A DNA stretch of 64,000 nt from positions 7,616,563-7,680,562 of the forward strand of contig JASSKH010000014.1 in the NCBI GenBank assembly GCA_031763025.1, given 5' to 3'. Every line of letters starts with the position of its first letter. Within the stretch, counting starts at the first letter, position 1. Shown in pieces: positions 36,885 to 47,379 of the stretch. Made by a program: the position numbers and the translations under genes. The notes under the pieces are model-generated. The model made no database searches. It saw only the letters and a program-made list of their open reading frames with translations, and had not been told where the DNA came from. This stretch comes from Macrocystis pyrifera. Lineage: Eukaryota > Sar > Phaeophyceae > Laminariales > Laminariaceae.

Positions 36885-37047
36885 TCATTCGTCCTGGATG
36901 GAGACAATCTGCTTGGCGTACTGCTTCGGAATTCCGCGAAGCCCTGGAGCAGGCGAAATGGAAGGGAGTCTTCCTGCGCTTGATGATAATGTCTCCGTCT
37001 TTGATGGTGGAGTCCGTCAGGCGGCAGTTGTAGCACTTGCCACCGAC
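36885..37047 (-). pseudogene. Exon-like segment Y of macrorepeat C3 (Cys-x2-Cys kept)
   Basis: Reads VGGKCYNCRLTDSTIKDGD, IIIKRRKTPFHFAC on the minus strand. With the second Cys pair half (H-x2-C) this gives C-x2-C-x(19-22)-H-x2-C, a plausible zinc-binding spacing. The KQYAKQIVSIQDE-stop frame is also intact. Confidence 0.35.
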
Positions 37048-37372
37048 CTGGTCGAAGTAAACAGGGTGCGCGGGGCGGGAGTGGCGTGCAGGGAATGGCG
37101 GGGGAGGGGGAAGGAGGGGGGGGGGGGGGGGGGCAGGGCAGTTCATTAGTTGTATGCTCTACAGCGGCACAACAGCAGTACGTAATCGCTTGCTATACGA
37201 CGGCAGCAGCAGCAGCAGAAGCAGCAAGTACATGCGTAAAAACGCAGCAGGAAAACGGCCAAAATATTTTTTTACAAACCAAAACGACCATTTGGTGCAA
37301 AAACGACCAAGAAAAACAGTAATCCGAATACATAAGAACAATCAGTGGATATTGAGGCAGCATTAGCAGTAT

Positions 37373-37404
<32 letters not shown>

Positions 37405-39674
37405 GCAACGGCTTCGAGCAGTGGTTGCGGCAGCATTAGCAACATTAGGAGCAGCAGAAGCAGCCATGGATCGCCGCAGCGTTGGCAGCAGTAGCGGCAT
37501 AGCAAAGATGTGATAAAAAAGAAGAAACAAAGTGTGTACCCTGGTATGCCGCGACCACAAAAACTTCGGAATTTCATTGGCGAAACAAAAATATGTACAC
37601 ACAAATGACCAGCATGATGTACAACGCAGCAGCGCCACAGCAGCGTAGCAGCGATACGGAAAGAACGAAGCCCAAAACGAGAAAAAGCAGTACGTACGCA
37701 AAATGCAGCAGCAAAATGACCAAAATATTTTTTCCAGGTACCCAAACGACCATTTAGGTACAAAAACGACCAAGAAAAACAAAAATCCGAGTACATGCGA
37801 ACATCCAGTGAATTTTGCGGCAGCATTATTATTAGCATTAGCATTAGCAGCAGCAGCAGCAGCAGCAACGGATCGCCGCAACGTTGGCTGCAGCAGCAGC
37901 CGCAGCATAGCAACGACATGAAAAGAAGGAAGAAAAAAAACTATGTACCCTGGTCTGCCGCAATCGCAAAACGTACGGTAATTATTGACCACACAGAAAT
38001 ATGTACACACACACGAGTGTAATACACACACAAATCACGTCCAGCATGATGTACGGCAACAACGCAGCAACACCACAAAAAAAAATCGTTGACGATACAG
38101 AAATATGTACACACGCACAAGTGTAATAGGCACACAAATCATGTCCAGCATGATCTGTACGGGAACAACGCAGCAGCGCCACAAAACGACAAAACGACCA
38201 AGAAACACAATTATCCGAGTACCTACGAACATTCAGTGAATATTTCGGCACCACTAGCAGCAGCAGCAGCAGCAGCAGAAACAGCAACGGATCGCCACAG
38301 CGTTGGCAGCAGCAGCAGCAGCGTAGCAACGATATGAATAGAAGGAAGAAAAAAAGTATGTACCCCGAGTCCGTCCGAAAAGTATTTTTGGTACCTCACT
38401 ATAGATAGATAGACCCACCCCCGCATGCTGTACGGCAACAACGCAGCAGCAGCATAACAACATTACGAAAAGAACCAAGCTAAAACACGCGAAAAAGTAG
38501 TTCGTACGCAAAATGCAGGAGCAAAAAAACGACCAAAATATTTTTTGTACGTATAAAAAAAAAAACATTTGGGTACAAAAACGGCCAACAAAAACAATAA
38601 TCCGCGTTGGCAGCAGCAACATAGCGACGATATGAAAATAAGGAAGAAGAAAACTATGTACCCTGGTACGCCGCGATGGCAAAACCTACGGAAATTCAGT
38701 GACGATACAGAAATATGTACACACACAAGTGCAGCATGATGTACGGCAACAACGCAGCAGCACCACAGCAGCAGCATAGCAACGATAGGAAAAAAAATCA
38801 AGCCTAAAACGAGAAAAAGCAGTACGTACGCAAAATGCAGGAGCAAAACGACAAAAATATTTTTCACGTATCAAAAGAACCATTTGGGTACAAAAACGAC
38901 CAATAAAAACAACAATCCGAGTACATACGAACATTCAGTGGATAATGCGGCAGCATTAGCAGCAGAAGCAGCTACAGCATTAGCAGCAGCAGAAGCTGCA
39001 ATGAATCGCCGCAGCGTTGGCAGCAGCAGCGTTGGCAGCAGCAGCAGCACCAGCAGCAGCAGCAGCAGCATAGCAAAGATATGAAAATATGGAAGAAAAA
39101 AAGCATGATGTACCCTAGTATGCCGCCATCGCGAAACCTACGGAATTTTAGTGACGACGATCCGAAAATATGTACACTTCCAGCATGATGCACGGCAACA
39201 ACGCAGCCGCACTACACAGCAGCAGCAAGTGCACAGCAGCAGCAAGTGCAACACAGGAGCAGCAGCAGGTGCACAGCAGCAGCACTCATGGCGTGGCGCT
39301 GACAGCAGCAGCAGCAGCCGAAAACGAGCAGAGGGGGTACGTAGGGTCACCAAAACATGTACACACAGAAATCGTGTGCACCGAAAATGCACCACAGTAA
39401 CAGCAGCACTCACATCGTTCGGTGCAGCGGTGACGGCGACAGCTGAATCCTCGGTTCCTTCGTTCACGTCCCGCAAACAGTTGTGCATGTGCGCGTTCGC
39501 GTGCACTGTGTAAGAGGAGCCGATGCAACGCACGAAGGGGAAAGAACGAGCATGGATGAGTCCAAAAAATAATAAACGCTTTGAGGTAGGTTTGTATGCA
39601 AAAAGGCAATTGAAAACCCCAAAAAAAACGTACTGGCAACAGACAGTATTCAACAATAGACCAAAGACACTCAC

Positions 39675-39850
39675 CACTGTCAGCAGTCTCGAGGGAGTGC
39701 GAGATAGTCCCTTCCTTGATCGGGCGAGCACAGAACTCGCAGTTGGTTGCCCAATTCAGGATGATCCCGCCACCATCGCACATGAGATCCTCGCAGGTGG
39801 CGAAGGCCACGTTTTTGCCACCAGGCGCGGAGTTCTTGGGCAAGTGAGCA
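39675..39850 (-). pseudogene. Exon-like segment X of macrorepeat C3
   Basis: As in C1 and C2 with FATCEDLMC and TNCEFCARPIKEG, but ILNWATN and GTISHSL variants. The GTGAGT donor is preserved at 39,674-39,669. Confidence 0.35.
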
Positions 39851-39950
39851 AGTGCTGGTCCGTGCACCGGCCGCAAACAACAGTCGGCACCAGGTCGATC
39901 TTTGTCGTTGCCGCTCTCTTGCCAGAGGGCGAGGACCACGCGCCTCTCGA

Positions 39951-40158
39951 CGAGGGGGAGGTGAACTTGAGGGGCGTGGAGAAGGGAGAGGCGGGGGTTG
40001 CATCACCAGCAGGTTCGCCATCGACAGCAGCAAGCAGCTTGGCCGCCTATAGCTCGAGGGGGAGGTGAACTTGGGGGGCGTGGAGAAGGGAGAGGCGGGG
40101 GTTGCATCACCAGCAGGTTCGCCATCGACAGCAGCAAGCAGCTTGGCCGCCTATAGCT
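39951..40158. repeat. 104-bp tandem duplication in C3
   Basis: The block starting CGAGGGGGAGGTGAACTTG and ending GGCCGCCTATAGCT occurs twice in a row (39,951-40,054 and 40,055-40,158), with one or two differences. It is single in C1 and C2. Confidence 0.85.
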
Positions 40159-40334
40159 GCATCTAGATGCCGTTCGTCGAAGGCGAGACGCCTCTTCTAG
40201 GCGTTGTGCAAAGAGCTGTCTATTGGTTGCAGTTTGCGAAGAAGAAGGAAGAAAGAAAGGTTGTTTGGCTGTTTGTCTGTTCGGCTGTTTCAAAGAAGAA
40301 GGGCTGTTTGCGAAGAGCTGTCTATCAGTCGGTC

Positions 40335-40590
40335 TGTTCGTAGAGTCCAAGCCTGGATGCCCTGACCACCACGTGGTCTGATGAGTTGCTTTATAGTCGT
40401 TGTATTAGAGGACAGATGAGGGGAGAAAGAGCGGAGCCTAGCTCGTAGCTCGGAGCAGAGAACGGAGCAGAGAACGGAGTGCTCAAACTCTCCTCGTGAA
40501 CACACGGCATAATTCATAATAACGCCTGCGAAGATATACGCAACCCTCTACAACTTGTAACCGTCGCTGCTGGAACGATCCAAACGAACA
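40335..40590 (-). repeat. Copia 3' LTR (256 bp)
   Basis: TGTTCGTAGAGTCC to CGAACA on the plus strand; equals 45,329-45,584 apart from about four substitutions. Confidence 0.92.
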
Positions 40591-40903
40591 CCCTCCCTGG
40601 CTCTTCACAGCAGTGACGAGACCGAAAAGACATTCAAGACTTGCTAAGACCTAAGAACAGCCAACGACAGTCCCGCATGAGGAAACCCGGCCACCGGGTC
40701 AAAACCCCCTGTATAACACATATACTCCAAACCATTCCAATTGAAACAACGGTCGCATTCCAAACGATGACCATGGCCAGAAAATAAAATGCCAAGCGGT
40801 GCCCTACTCCTCCATGCCCCTCAAAGTAGCGCAGGGTTGGCGACCTGACATTTTTTCCTCGCATCACTCGAACATGGTCCTCATCCAATAATGCTCATAC
40901 CCC

Positions 40904-42379
40904 TCACTCACCCTCCAAAGGCAGATTCAACAAGAACCTACGATGAGACTTAAAAGGGGTCGCAGCAAGGGATTTCGTCAAAATATCCGCGTGCTGCTCT
41001 TCCAAAGCTACGAACTGAATGTCGATCTTCTTAGCACGAAGTAGCTCTCTGGCAAAATGAAAACGCACGTCGATATGCTTACTCCGAGCAGAACTAAGAG
41101 GGTTTTCAGCCAACGCTATGGCCCCCTGGTTATCCTCGAAAACCCGGACACATGATCCGCTTAGCTCTGGACAGATAAACGACAACACCGCGCCCGTAAA
41201 CAAAGCTTCCTTCACCCCTTCACCCAGGGCGACATACTCTGCTTCTGCTGTCGACAACGTAACACACCTCTACGTACTACTTGCCCAACTGACGGCCGCA
41301 CCCCCTAGGGTAATTACCGTCCCCGATACCGAGCGCCTATCGTTCGACTTATCCGCATAATCAGCATCACTGTACGCAGTCAAATCCAAACCCGAGCCCC
41401 GTACAAAAGTCAATCCCATAAACCTGGTCCCGTGCAGGTAAGCCATAATCTTCAAAACTGCCTTCCAGTGCCTCTCCGTTGGGTTGTGGGAGTGGCACGC
41501 CACAGCACGCACAGCGTTCGAGATGTCCGGCCTCGTCATGGTCGACAGCCACATCAAGCTGCCCACAGCCTCCCTGTACGGCCAGTCTCCTCCAAGTTCG
41601 CCCTCCTCTCTTGGACCTAGTTCCACACCGGGGGTCGCGGGGATATCAGAGGATGAGCTAACACCAAAACGATTCAGCATGCTCTCAATGAACGCCTTCT
41701 GCGTAATCTCGAATGTTCCCAGTTCCCAGTCGCGTTTGAAAGCACAACCAGTGTACCAAGTCATTTCGCCGAGGTTATTCGTGGGAAATTTCATAGCTAG
41801 CGCGGCATGGAAATCTCCACATGTCTCATCCGATCCTGCGATCATGATGTCATCTACATGAACGGCCATGATCAGTTCTACCTTGCCGTCCACAGCCATG
41901 CGAAACACACACGGGTCAGACCTACACTGCTCCATTCCGTATTCTACCACCGTCTCTACCAATAATCCGGCCCACTGCCGTCCGCTCTGCTTTAGACCAT
42001 ACAGTGATCTGTTTAGGCGGACGATCTTTCCTGACATGTCACCACACCCACCGGGCAGTTTCATGTATATCTCGGCGTCGAGTTTCGCGCGAACAAAAGC
42101 TTGTGCGACGTCTAGATGAAAAATCTTTAAACCATGTTCATTTGCAACAGCCGCCAGAATTTTAACTGACGCTGACGAGGGAGTCGGTGCAAACGTTTGA
42201 AAATAACCTGCATCCTGCACCTGGCTGAAACCCTTAGCCACAAGTCTGGCCTTTGTCTTTACTATCAAGCCATCCTTATCCGTCTTGTAGGTAAACACAC
42301 TTCGCACCTTCAGGTTTCCGCCCTTTTGGCGGTGTCGCGGCTTCGTACGCACCGGTCGTTTTGTGACCGTCCAACTCAA
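40904..42379 (-). pseudogene. Copia reverse transcriptase and RNase H (frameshift and TAG stop)
   Basis: The RVT_2-type reverse transcriptase reads KARLVAKGFSQ, FHLDVAQAFV, KLPGG, RSLYGLKQSGRQW and the catalytic HVDDIMIAG box. The RNase H follows with SDADYADKSNDRRSVSG, SWAS, a TAG at 41,270-41,272 in place of the usual Gln, then in the same frame STAEAEYVAL, EDNQGAIALAENP, KHIDVRFHFARE and ADILTKSL to the stop at 40,904. The first part of the polymerase (WHEAMKIELDGHKTTGAYE) is in another frame upstream of about 42,300, so a small indel near KCV/VFTYK breaks it. The product would have copied and integrated element RNA in cytoplasmic particles; here it is defective. Confidence 0.93.
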
Positions 42380-42840
42380 TTTTCATGGCCTCGTGCCACG
42401 CCGCTTTGTATTGAGAACGCTCTACAACTGCTACGGACTGTGGGGGCGGTTCTACGTCTTCCGGGAAACCACTCGGCATGCACACGCTCAACTCCCCTTT
42501 GTTCTCCACAGCAGGTCCTCCGGCCATCAAAGCCACTGCGTCCTCCGTCGTCCAGGGCGTACGATCCAGCATACTCTCAGGCTTCCTCCACGACTCGTAC
42601 GCTGCCGCAAGCAGCGCGTCTGCGGTCCTTTCATCCATCCTTATCTGGTGCACAGCAGCTTCACCCTCCAGGCGTTGGCTTTGACCCCGGGTCCGGCCCC
42701 GTACAGTCGGGGGGAGCCGGCCCCAGCTGCTGAGCTCGTGTGCTGGATTCCCCGACAGGACCGCGGGGGGATCCTCACCGTCCCCTTGCCCGGTGTCGGA
42801 GGCTGATGCTGCGCCCGGGTCGTTTCCGGCCCTCCCTGCC
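42280..42840 (-). pseudogene. Copia pol linker and N-terminal reverse transcriptase
   Basis: Continuous with the minisatellite frame. It reads Pro/Gly-rich linker sequence, DPPAVLSGNPAHELSSWG, MDERTADALLAAAYESW, then YKAAWHEAMKIELDGHKT, the standard start of copia reverse transcriptase. The frame closes at 42,276 soon after KPEGAKC because of the indel near 42,300. The region between integrase and polymerase in copia elements is normally a variable linker, which fits. Confidence 0.8.
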
Positions 42841-44420
42841 GGGACCGAGGAGGCGTCCACGGCGCTCCCTTTAGACGAATCCATCGTCTCGGGCGTTTCG
42901 GCCCTCCCTGCCGGGACCGAGGAGGCGTACACGGCGCCCCCTTGAGACGAACCCATCGTCTCGGCTGTTTCGGCCCTCCCTGCCGGGACCGAGGAGGCGT
43001 ACACGGCGCCCCCTTGAGACGAACCCCATCGTCTCGGCTGTTTCGGCCCTCCCTGCCGGGACCGAGGAGGGGTCCACGGCGCCTCCTTGAGACGAACGCA
43101 TCGTCTCAGCTGTTTCGGCCCTCCCTGCCGGGACCGAGGAGGCGTACACGGCGCCCCCTTGAGACGAACCCATCGTCTCGGGTGTTTCGGCCCCCTCCCT
43201 GCCGGGACCGAGGAGGGGTCAACGGCGCCCCCTTGAGACGAACGCATCGTCTCAGCTGTTTCGGCCCTCCCTGCCGGGACCGAGGAGGCGTCCACGGCGC
43301 CCCCTTGAGACGAACCCATCGTCTCGGCTGTTTCGACCCTCCCTGCCGGGACCGAGGAGGCGTACACGGCGCCCCCTTGAGACGAACCCATCGTCTCGGC
43401 TGTTTCGACCCTCCCTGCCGGGACCGAGGAGGGGTCAACGGCGCCTCCTTGAGACGAACGCATCGTCTCAGCTGTTTCGGCCCTCCCTGCCGGGACCGAG
43501 GAGGCGTCCACGGCGCCCCCCCCTTGAGACGAACCCATCGTCTCGGGTGTTTCGACCCTCCCTGCCGGGACCGAGGAGGCGTCCACGGCGCCCCCTTGAG
43601 ACGAACCCATCGTCTCAGCTGTTTCGGCCCTCCCTGCCGGGACCGAGGAGGCGTACACGGCGCCCCCTTGAGACGAACCCATCGTCTCGGGTGTTTCGGC
43701 CCTCCCTGCCGGGACCGAGGAGGCGTCCACGGCGCCCCCTTGAGACGAACCCATCGTCTCGGCTGTTTCGGCCCTCCCTGCCGGGACCGAGGAGGGGTCC
43801 ACGGCGCCCCCTTGAGACGAACGCATCGTCTCGGCTGTTTCGGCCCTCCCTGCCGGGACCGAGGAGGCGTCCACGGCGCCCCCTTGAGACGAACCCATCG
43901 TCTCGGCTGTTTCGGCCCTCCCTGCCGGGACCGAGGAGGGGTCAACGGCGCCTCCTTGAGACGAACGCATCGTCTCAGCTGTTTCGGCCCTCCCTGCCGG
44001 GACCGAGGAGGCGTCCACGGCGCCCCCTTGAGACGAACCCATCGTCTCGGCTGTTTCGACCCTCCCTGCCGGGACCGAGGAGGCGTCCACGGCGCCCCCT
44101 TGAGACGAACCCATCGTCTCAGCTGTTTCGGCCCTCCCTGCCGGGACCGAGGAGGCGTCCACGGCGCCCCCTTGAGACGAACCCATCGTCTCGGGTGTTT
44201 CGGCCCTCCCTGCCGGGACCGAGGAGGCGTACACGGCGCCCCCTTGAGACGAACCCATCGTCTCGGGTGTTTTCGGCCCTCCCTGCCGGGACCGAGGAGG
44301 GGTCCACGGCGCCCCCTTGAGACGAACGCATCGTCTCGGCTGTTTCGGCCCTCCCTGCCGGGACCGAGGAGGCGTCCACGGCGCCCCCTTGAGACGAACC
44401 CGTCGTCTCGGCTGTTTCGC
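42822..44420 (-). repeat. 72-bp minisatellite, about 22 units, inside the copia element
   Basis: Unit on the plus strand contains GAGACGAACCCATCGTCTCG, GGCCCTCCCTGCCGGGACCG and AGGAGGCGTCCACGGCG; a single further unit lies near 44,490-44,546. The period is 24 codons and encodes variants of SSQGGAVDASSVPAGRAETA on the minus strand. Point variants (GTCCACG/GTACACG/GTCAACG, CTGTTT/GTGTTT) are mixed along the array. A few units have one-base indels (near 43,190, 43,520 and 44,268) that shift the frame. Each unit holds a GAGACGA...TCGTCTC hairpin. Long plus-strand frames here are antisense shadows. Confidence 0.92.
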
Positions 44421-44479
44421 CGCCGGCCTCGCCGGCGGCAGGTGCCTGCTGTGCGCGCTCCAGCATAAATGCGTCCAGG

Positions 44480-45283
44480 TCAAAACCCCACGTGCCGGGA
44501 CCGAGGAGGCGTCCCGCCCCCTTGAGACGAACCCATCGTCTCGGTGTCTAATTCCCTTACGGGAATGTACTGTGGTGGATCTGGCACGAAAGCAGACCAG
44601 AAACCAACTCCTTTGGCGTAATACCGAGCATCTCTTGTCCAGGGGTTGAACTCAGATTTTAGCCCACTAAACGATGGCACAGGAGTGTGTTTGAAGGCCA
44701 AATGGCGCGATAGAGGCAGATCAAATCCACAACCCAACTCACCGCCAGGGTATGCACCCCATCCTCCTGTCCTCCCATGCTGGTCTGGATGACCCCTCGG
44801 TGGGCCAACCTCGACAGGCAACGCAGTTCTTCCGCGTCCAGTTGCTCCCAAATCTGGCGAGGCGCCCTCACGTAAATTTGTCTCTTGTTCTGCTGCAATC
44901 TCTCTTACAGCAGTGGGTACCGCCCCTTGTGGGCTCTCCCCTACAGCAGCGCTACCCTCAGCGCTGCCGGACTCCGATCGACCAATGCCTGCTTCAACAG
45001 CAGCAGTAGTCTCTCGTACTTCAGCAGTGGGTACTGCCCTTCTTGGGCTTTCCCCTACAGCAGTGGTTCCTACCTCTGCTGGACTTTCTCCTACAGCAAC
45101 GCTGCCTTCAGCGCTGCCTGGCTTCGATCGACCGTTGTTCCTCATGAACTCGGTCATCATTTCCCTCATGGCGTTCAGCATCGACGCCTCGCTGTTCTCC
45201 ATCGCCAGTTCGATCTCGCGTCGCAGCGTTTCAACGACACTTGGAGAGTCGCGCTCTTCTTGAGCCGATCCCTTCGAGGGCAT
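44480..45283 (-). CDS. Copia gag-like N-terminal polyprotein (267 aa, truncated into minisatellite)
   Basis: ATG at 45,283 lies 46 nt inside the 5' LTR. The protein begins MPSKGSAQEERDSPSVV with an acidic helix (REIELAMENSEASMLNAMRE), two diverged repeats containing GSAEGS.AVGESP and AVPTA.VRE, then a Gly/Pro-rich stretch. It ends with LAFKHTPVPSFSGLKSEF, NPWTRDARYYAKGVGFWS, which looks like the start of a copia capsid (the F.G..F..W..... pattern). It then runs into a minisatellite unit and stops. Most of the capsid and the zinc knuckle are absent. Expression would come from the 5' LTR. Confidence 0.65.
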   Translation of the reverse strand: MPSKGSAQEERDSPSVVETLRREIELAMENSEASMLNAMREMMTEFMRNNGRSKPGSAEGSVAVGESPAEVGTTAVGESPRRAVPTAEVRETTAAVEAGIGRSESGSAEGSAAVGESPQGAVPTAVREIAAEQETNLREGASPDLGATGRGRTALPVEVGPPRGHPDQHGRTGGWGAYPGGELGCGFDLPLSRHLAFKHTPVPSFSGLKSEFNPWTRDARYYAKGVGFWSAFVPDPPQYIPVRELDTETMGSSQGGGTPPRSRHVGF

Positions 45284-45328
45284 CGTGGGCTTCTGGTACC
45301 AGACCTCAAACGTTCAAGAGCACTAGTG

Positions 45329-45584
45329 TGTTCGTAGAGTCCAAGCCTGGATGCCCTGACCACCACGTCGTCTGATGAGTTGCTTTATAGTCGTTGTATT
45401 AGAGGACAGATGAGGGGAGAAAGAGCGGAGCCTAGCTCGTAGCTCGGAGCAGAGAACGGAGCAGAGAACGGAGTGCTCAAACTCTCCTCGTGAACACACG
45501 GTATAGTTCATAATAACGCCTGCGAAGATATACGCAACCCTCTACAACTTGTAACCGTCGCCGCTGGAACGATCCAAACGAACA
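45329..45584 (-). repeat. Copia 5' LTR (256 bp)
   Basis: Upstream LTR in the element's orientation; promoter expected here for the minus-strand transcript. Matches 40,335-40,590. Confidence 0.92.
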
Positions 45585-45589
45585 CGGTC

Positions 45590-45647
45590 TGTCTGCCAAG
45601 ATCTAGCAAGTGACAACGACCTCAAAAGTCGTAATTATAGATGTATT
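45590..45647. repeat. Macrorepeat unit C3, right tail
   Basis: TGTCTGCCAAGATCTAGC to GATGTATTTA continues the unit after the copia insertion. Where C1 and C2 go on with ACAAGGCTTTCC, this one enters the 70-bp repeat described next. Confidence 0.75.
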
Positions 45648-47379
45648 TATATACCCTGGAGGGGCTTCTGCGAACTGACTCAGGCTTGGCCTATCATATC
45701 AGTGAGTGCATCGAACACGCTAGCGAACTGTTCCAATGGGACGCGCTAGCTGATTGGGGCTTGCTGGGAGAGATATATGTTTCGGCTCTGAGTGGAAGCG
45801 AGATGGCCACAATCGGCACAGGCGAGATCCGATGCAAAAGGTGCGAGCGGACTGGTCACACCCTACCGCAGTGTAGGGCGGTGGTGCAACTCATGGACGC
45901 TCCGGCCCCACCTCTCCATACCTACTTCGACGCTGGAATGCTGCGTCCTGGCTACCACTACATCGATTACAGTCGTGTCCTCACCAGTGCCGAGCTGGCA
46001 TCCCTGCCACCGCAGCAGTGGGTCGCAGAGCGGAGACAACGACAACTGGGGCAGCAACAGAACACCAGCAGCAGTAGCAACACCAGCAGCAACAGCAGGA
46101 GCAGCAGTGGCTCGAGCAACAGTTTCAACAACAGCAGCAATACAAGCAGCAGCTCGAGAAGCAACGGCAGCAACTCGAGCAGTAGAGGCTCGACCAGGAG
46201 CAGCAACGGCAGCAGTTCCTCCAGCGCGTGCAGCAACAGCAGCAGCAACACCAGCGGCAACAGCAGGAGCAGCAGTGGCTCGAGCAACAGTTTCAACAAC
46301 AGCAGCAATACAAGCAGCTTCTCGAGAAGCAACGGCAGCAGTTCCTCCAGCGAATGCAGCAGCAGCAGCAGCAGCAACACCAGCAGCAACAGCAGGAGCA
46401 GCAGTGGCTCGAGCAACAGTTTCAACAACAACAGCAATACAAGAAGCAGCTCGAGAAGCAATGGCAGCAACTCGAGCAGCGGAGGCTCGACCAGGAGCAG
46501 CAACGGCAGCAGTTCCTCCAGCGCGTGCAGCAGCAGCGGCAGCCTTTTGGGGCGACTGCTGTGGCCGCGGGAGGTGCAAACGGGCAGTTTGCATGCCAGT
46601 ATATTTCTGCTTCTTTTACGCCTCCTGCGGAACGCCGGGCAGATAGTTTTTCGAAGAGTACGTGTGGAAATGAGAGCGAGGGAGAGAGAGAGAGGGGGGG
46701 AGAGGAGGTTGGTGAGAGGCTGGAGTACAACACGCGGGCGATGCAGGGGCAGTTGCCCGGTGAGACAGAGCGGAATGCTCTTCCAAGCCGGCCGACTATC
46801 GCGGCGGGAGGGATTTCCCCGAACGCGAGAAAATATGTGCCCGATGGTACACACGGCGAGGACGCAATGGAGTACAACACGCGGGCGATGCACAGGCAGT
46901 TGCCCGGTGAGACTAAGCTGAATGCTCCTCCAACCTTGCCGATCATCGACGACGCGGGAGGGACTTCCCCGCGCGCGAGAGATAGCGTACCAGAGGGTAC
47001 GCGTGAGCAAGGACGCCTGCTTGGCCGGCAGGAGCCGTCGCCTACGAAAATAGGCGAGACATCACGAGGGGTTGTAAGCGATACGCATCGGAGCAAGTAC
47101 GGCATCGCTGTTGTGCTTGCACCCGAGGAGGAGCCGTCCGACGAACCCGGTACAGAAAACAGCGTGGAGGAAATGAGGATCCCCGAGGTGATGGAGGGGT
47201 GTCCGGAGCCGAGGACGGCCACCGTGAGGCGGAGAGCAAGGCGGGAGAGGGGCAATGGAGGGAGAGCCCGCATGGCTGACCGAGGGTGGCAGAGCAGGCT
47301 GCGTCGGGGGACGAGAACGAAGCGGACACGAGTTAAAGAGAAGATGAAGGAGACCGAGAGTTGGAAGCTGGGAGCTTGA
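45641..47379 (+). pseudogene. CCHC zinc-knuckle, glutamine-rich coiled-coil protein gene, decayed
   Basis: The first part (45,641 to about 46,060) encodes LADWGLLGEIYVSALSGSEM followed by a classic CCHC knuckle CKRCERTGHTLPQC, as in gag nucleocapsids and their domesticated relatives. A frame change then leads into a Gln-rich frame with three tandem units of EQQWLEQQFQQQQQYKQQLE and DQEQQRQQFLQRV, strongly predicted as coiled coil. Two TAG codons in CAG context interrupt the first unit; from 46,228 the frame is open to 47,379. The C-terminal half holds two repeats of EYNTRAM..QLPGET (near 46,722 and 46,868) and a basic tail (RRGTRTKRTRVKEKMKE). The alternative Ser-rich frame (to 46,921) is a CAG artefact. 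A retroelement gag or a gene derived from one is the best guess. Confidence 0.5.
45648..45717 (+). repeat. 70-bp direct repeat, left copy, bounding a 14.4-kb island
   Basis: TATATACCCTGGAGGGGCTT to GTGCATCGAACA is repeated at 60,134-60,203 with a single difference (G to A). The left copy is joined to macrorepeat C3 on its left; the right copy is joined to macrorepeat C4 on its right. Confidence 0.85.

Larger units (their letters stand above)
36190..40334. repeat. Macrorepeat unit C3, left part
   Basis: Same order as C2: hairpin (36,237-36,426), segment Y, G tract near 37,115, CAG-rich sub-repeats (about 37,150-39,310), segment X, and the GGAGGTGAAC block. It ends at CGGTC where the copia element is inserted and is completed by 45,590-45,647. 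Confidence 0.85.
40335..45584 (-). mobile_element. Ty1/copia retrotransposon with minisatellite in place of its middle (5,250 bp)
   Basis: Flanked by CGGTC on both sides (40,330-40,334 and 45,585-45,589) within macrorepeat C3. Two 256-bp LTRs start TGTTCG and end GAACA and differ at about four positions. On the minus strand the order is 5' LTR, gag-like frame, 72-bp minisatellite, reverse transcriptase and RNase H. This pol order without an integrase downstream is the copia arrangement. AGGGAGGG directly next to the 3' LTR (plus-strand 40,591-40,598) is the polypurine tract. TGGTACCAGAAG lies about 28 nt inside the 5' LTR, near where a copia primer site is expected but offset. CCHC, protease and integrase are missing, pol has a frameshift and a stop, so this copy cannot move alone. 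Confidence 0.92.

Noticed and set aside
42822..44420. Possible CRISPR-like array of regular repeats
   Set aside because: Units are directly tandem with no unique spacers, in a eukaryotic retrotransposon.
42942..44468. 508-aa plus-strand open frame (and 257-aa and 279-aa relatives)
   Set aside because: Antisense or alternative-frame reading of the 72-bp minisatellite; a stop-free unit with a period divisible by three keeps several frames open. The copia pol direction identifies the minus strand as the coding one.
45863..46594. 243-aa minus-strand Ala-rich frame and 347-aa Leu-rich frame opposite the Q-rich gene
   Set aside because: Antisense of CAG-encoded repeats; no independent features.
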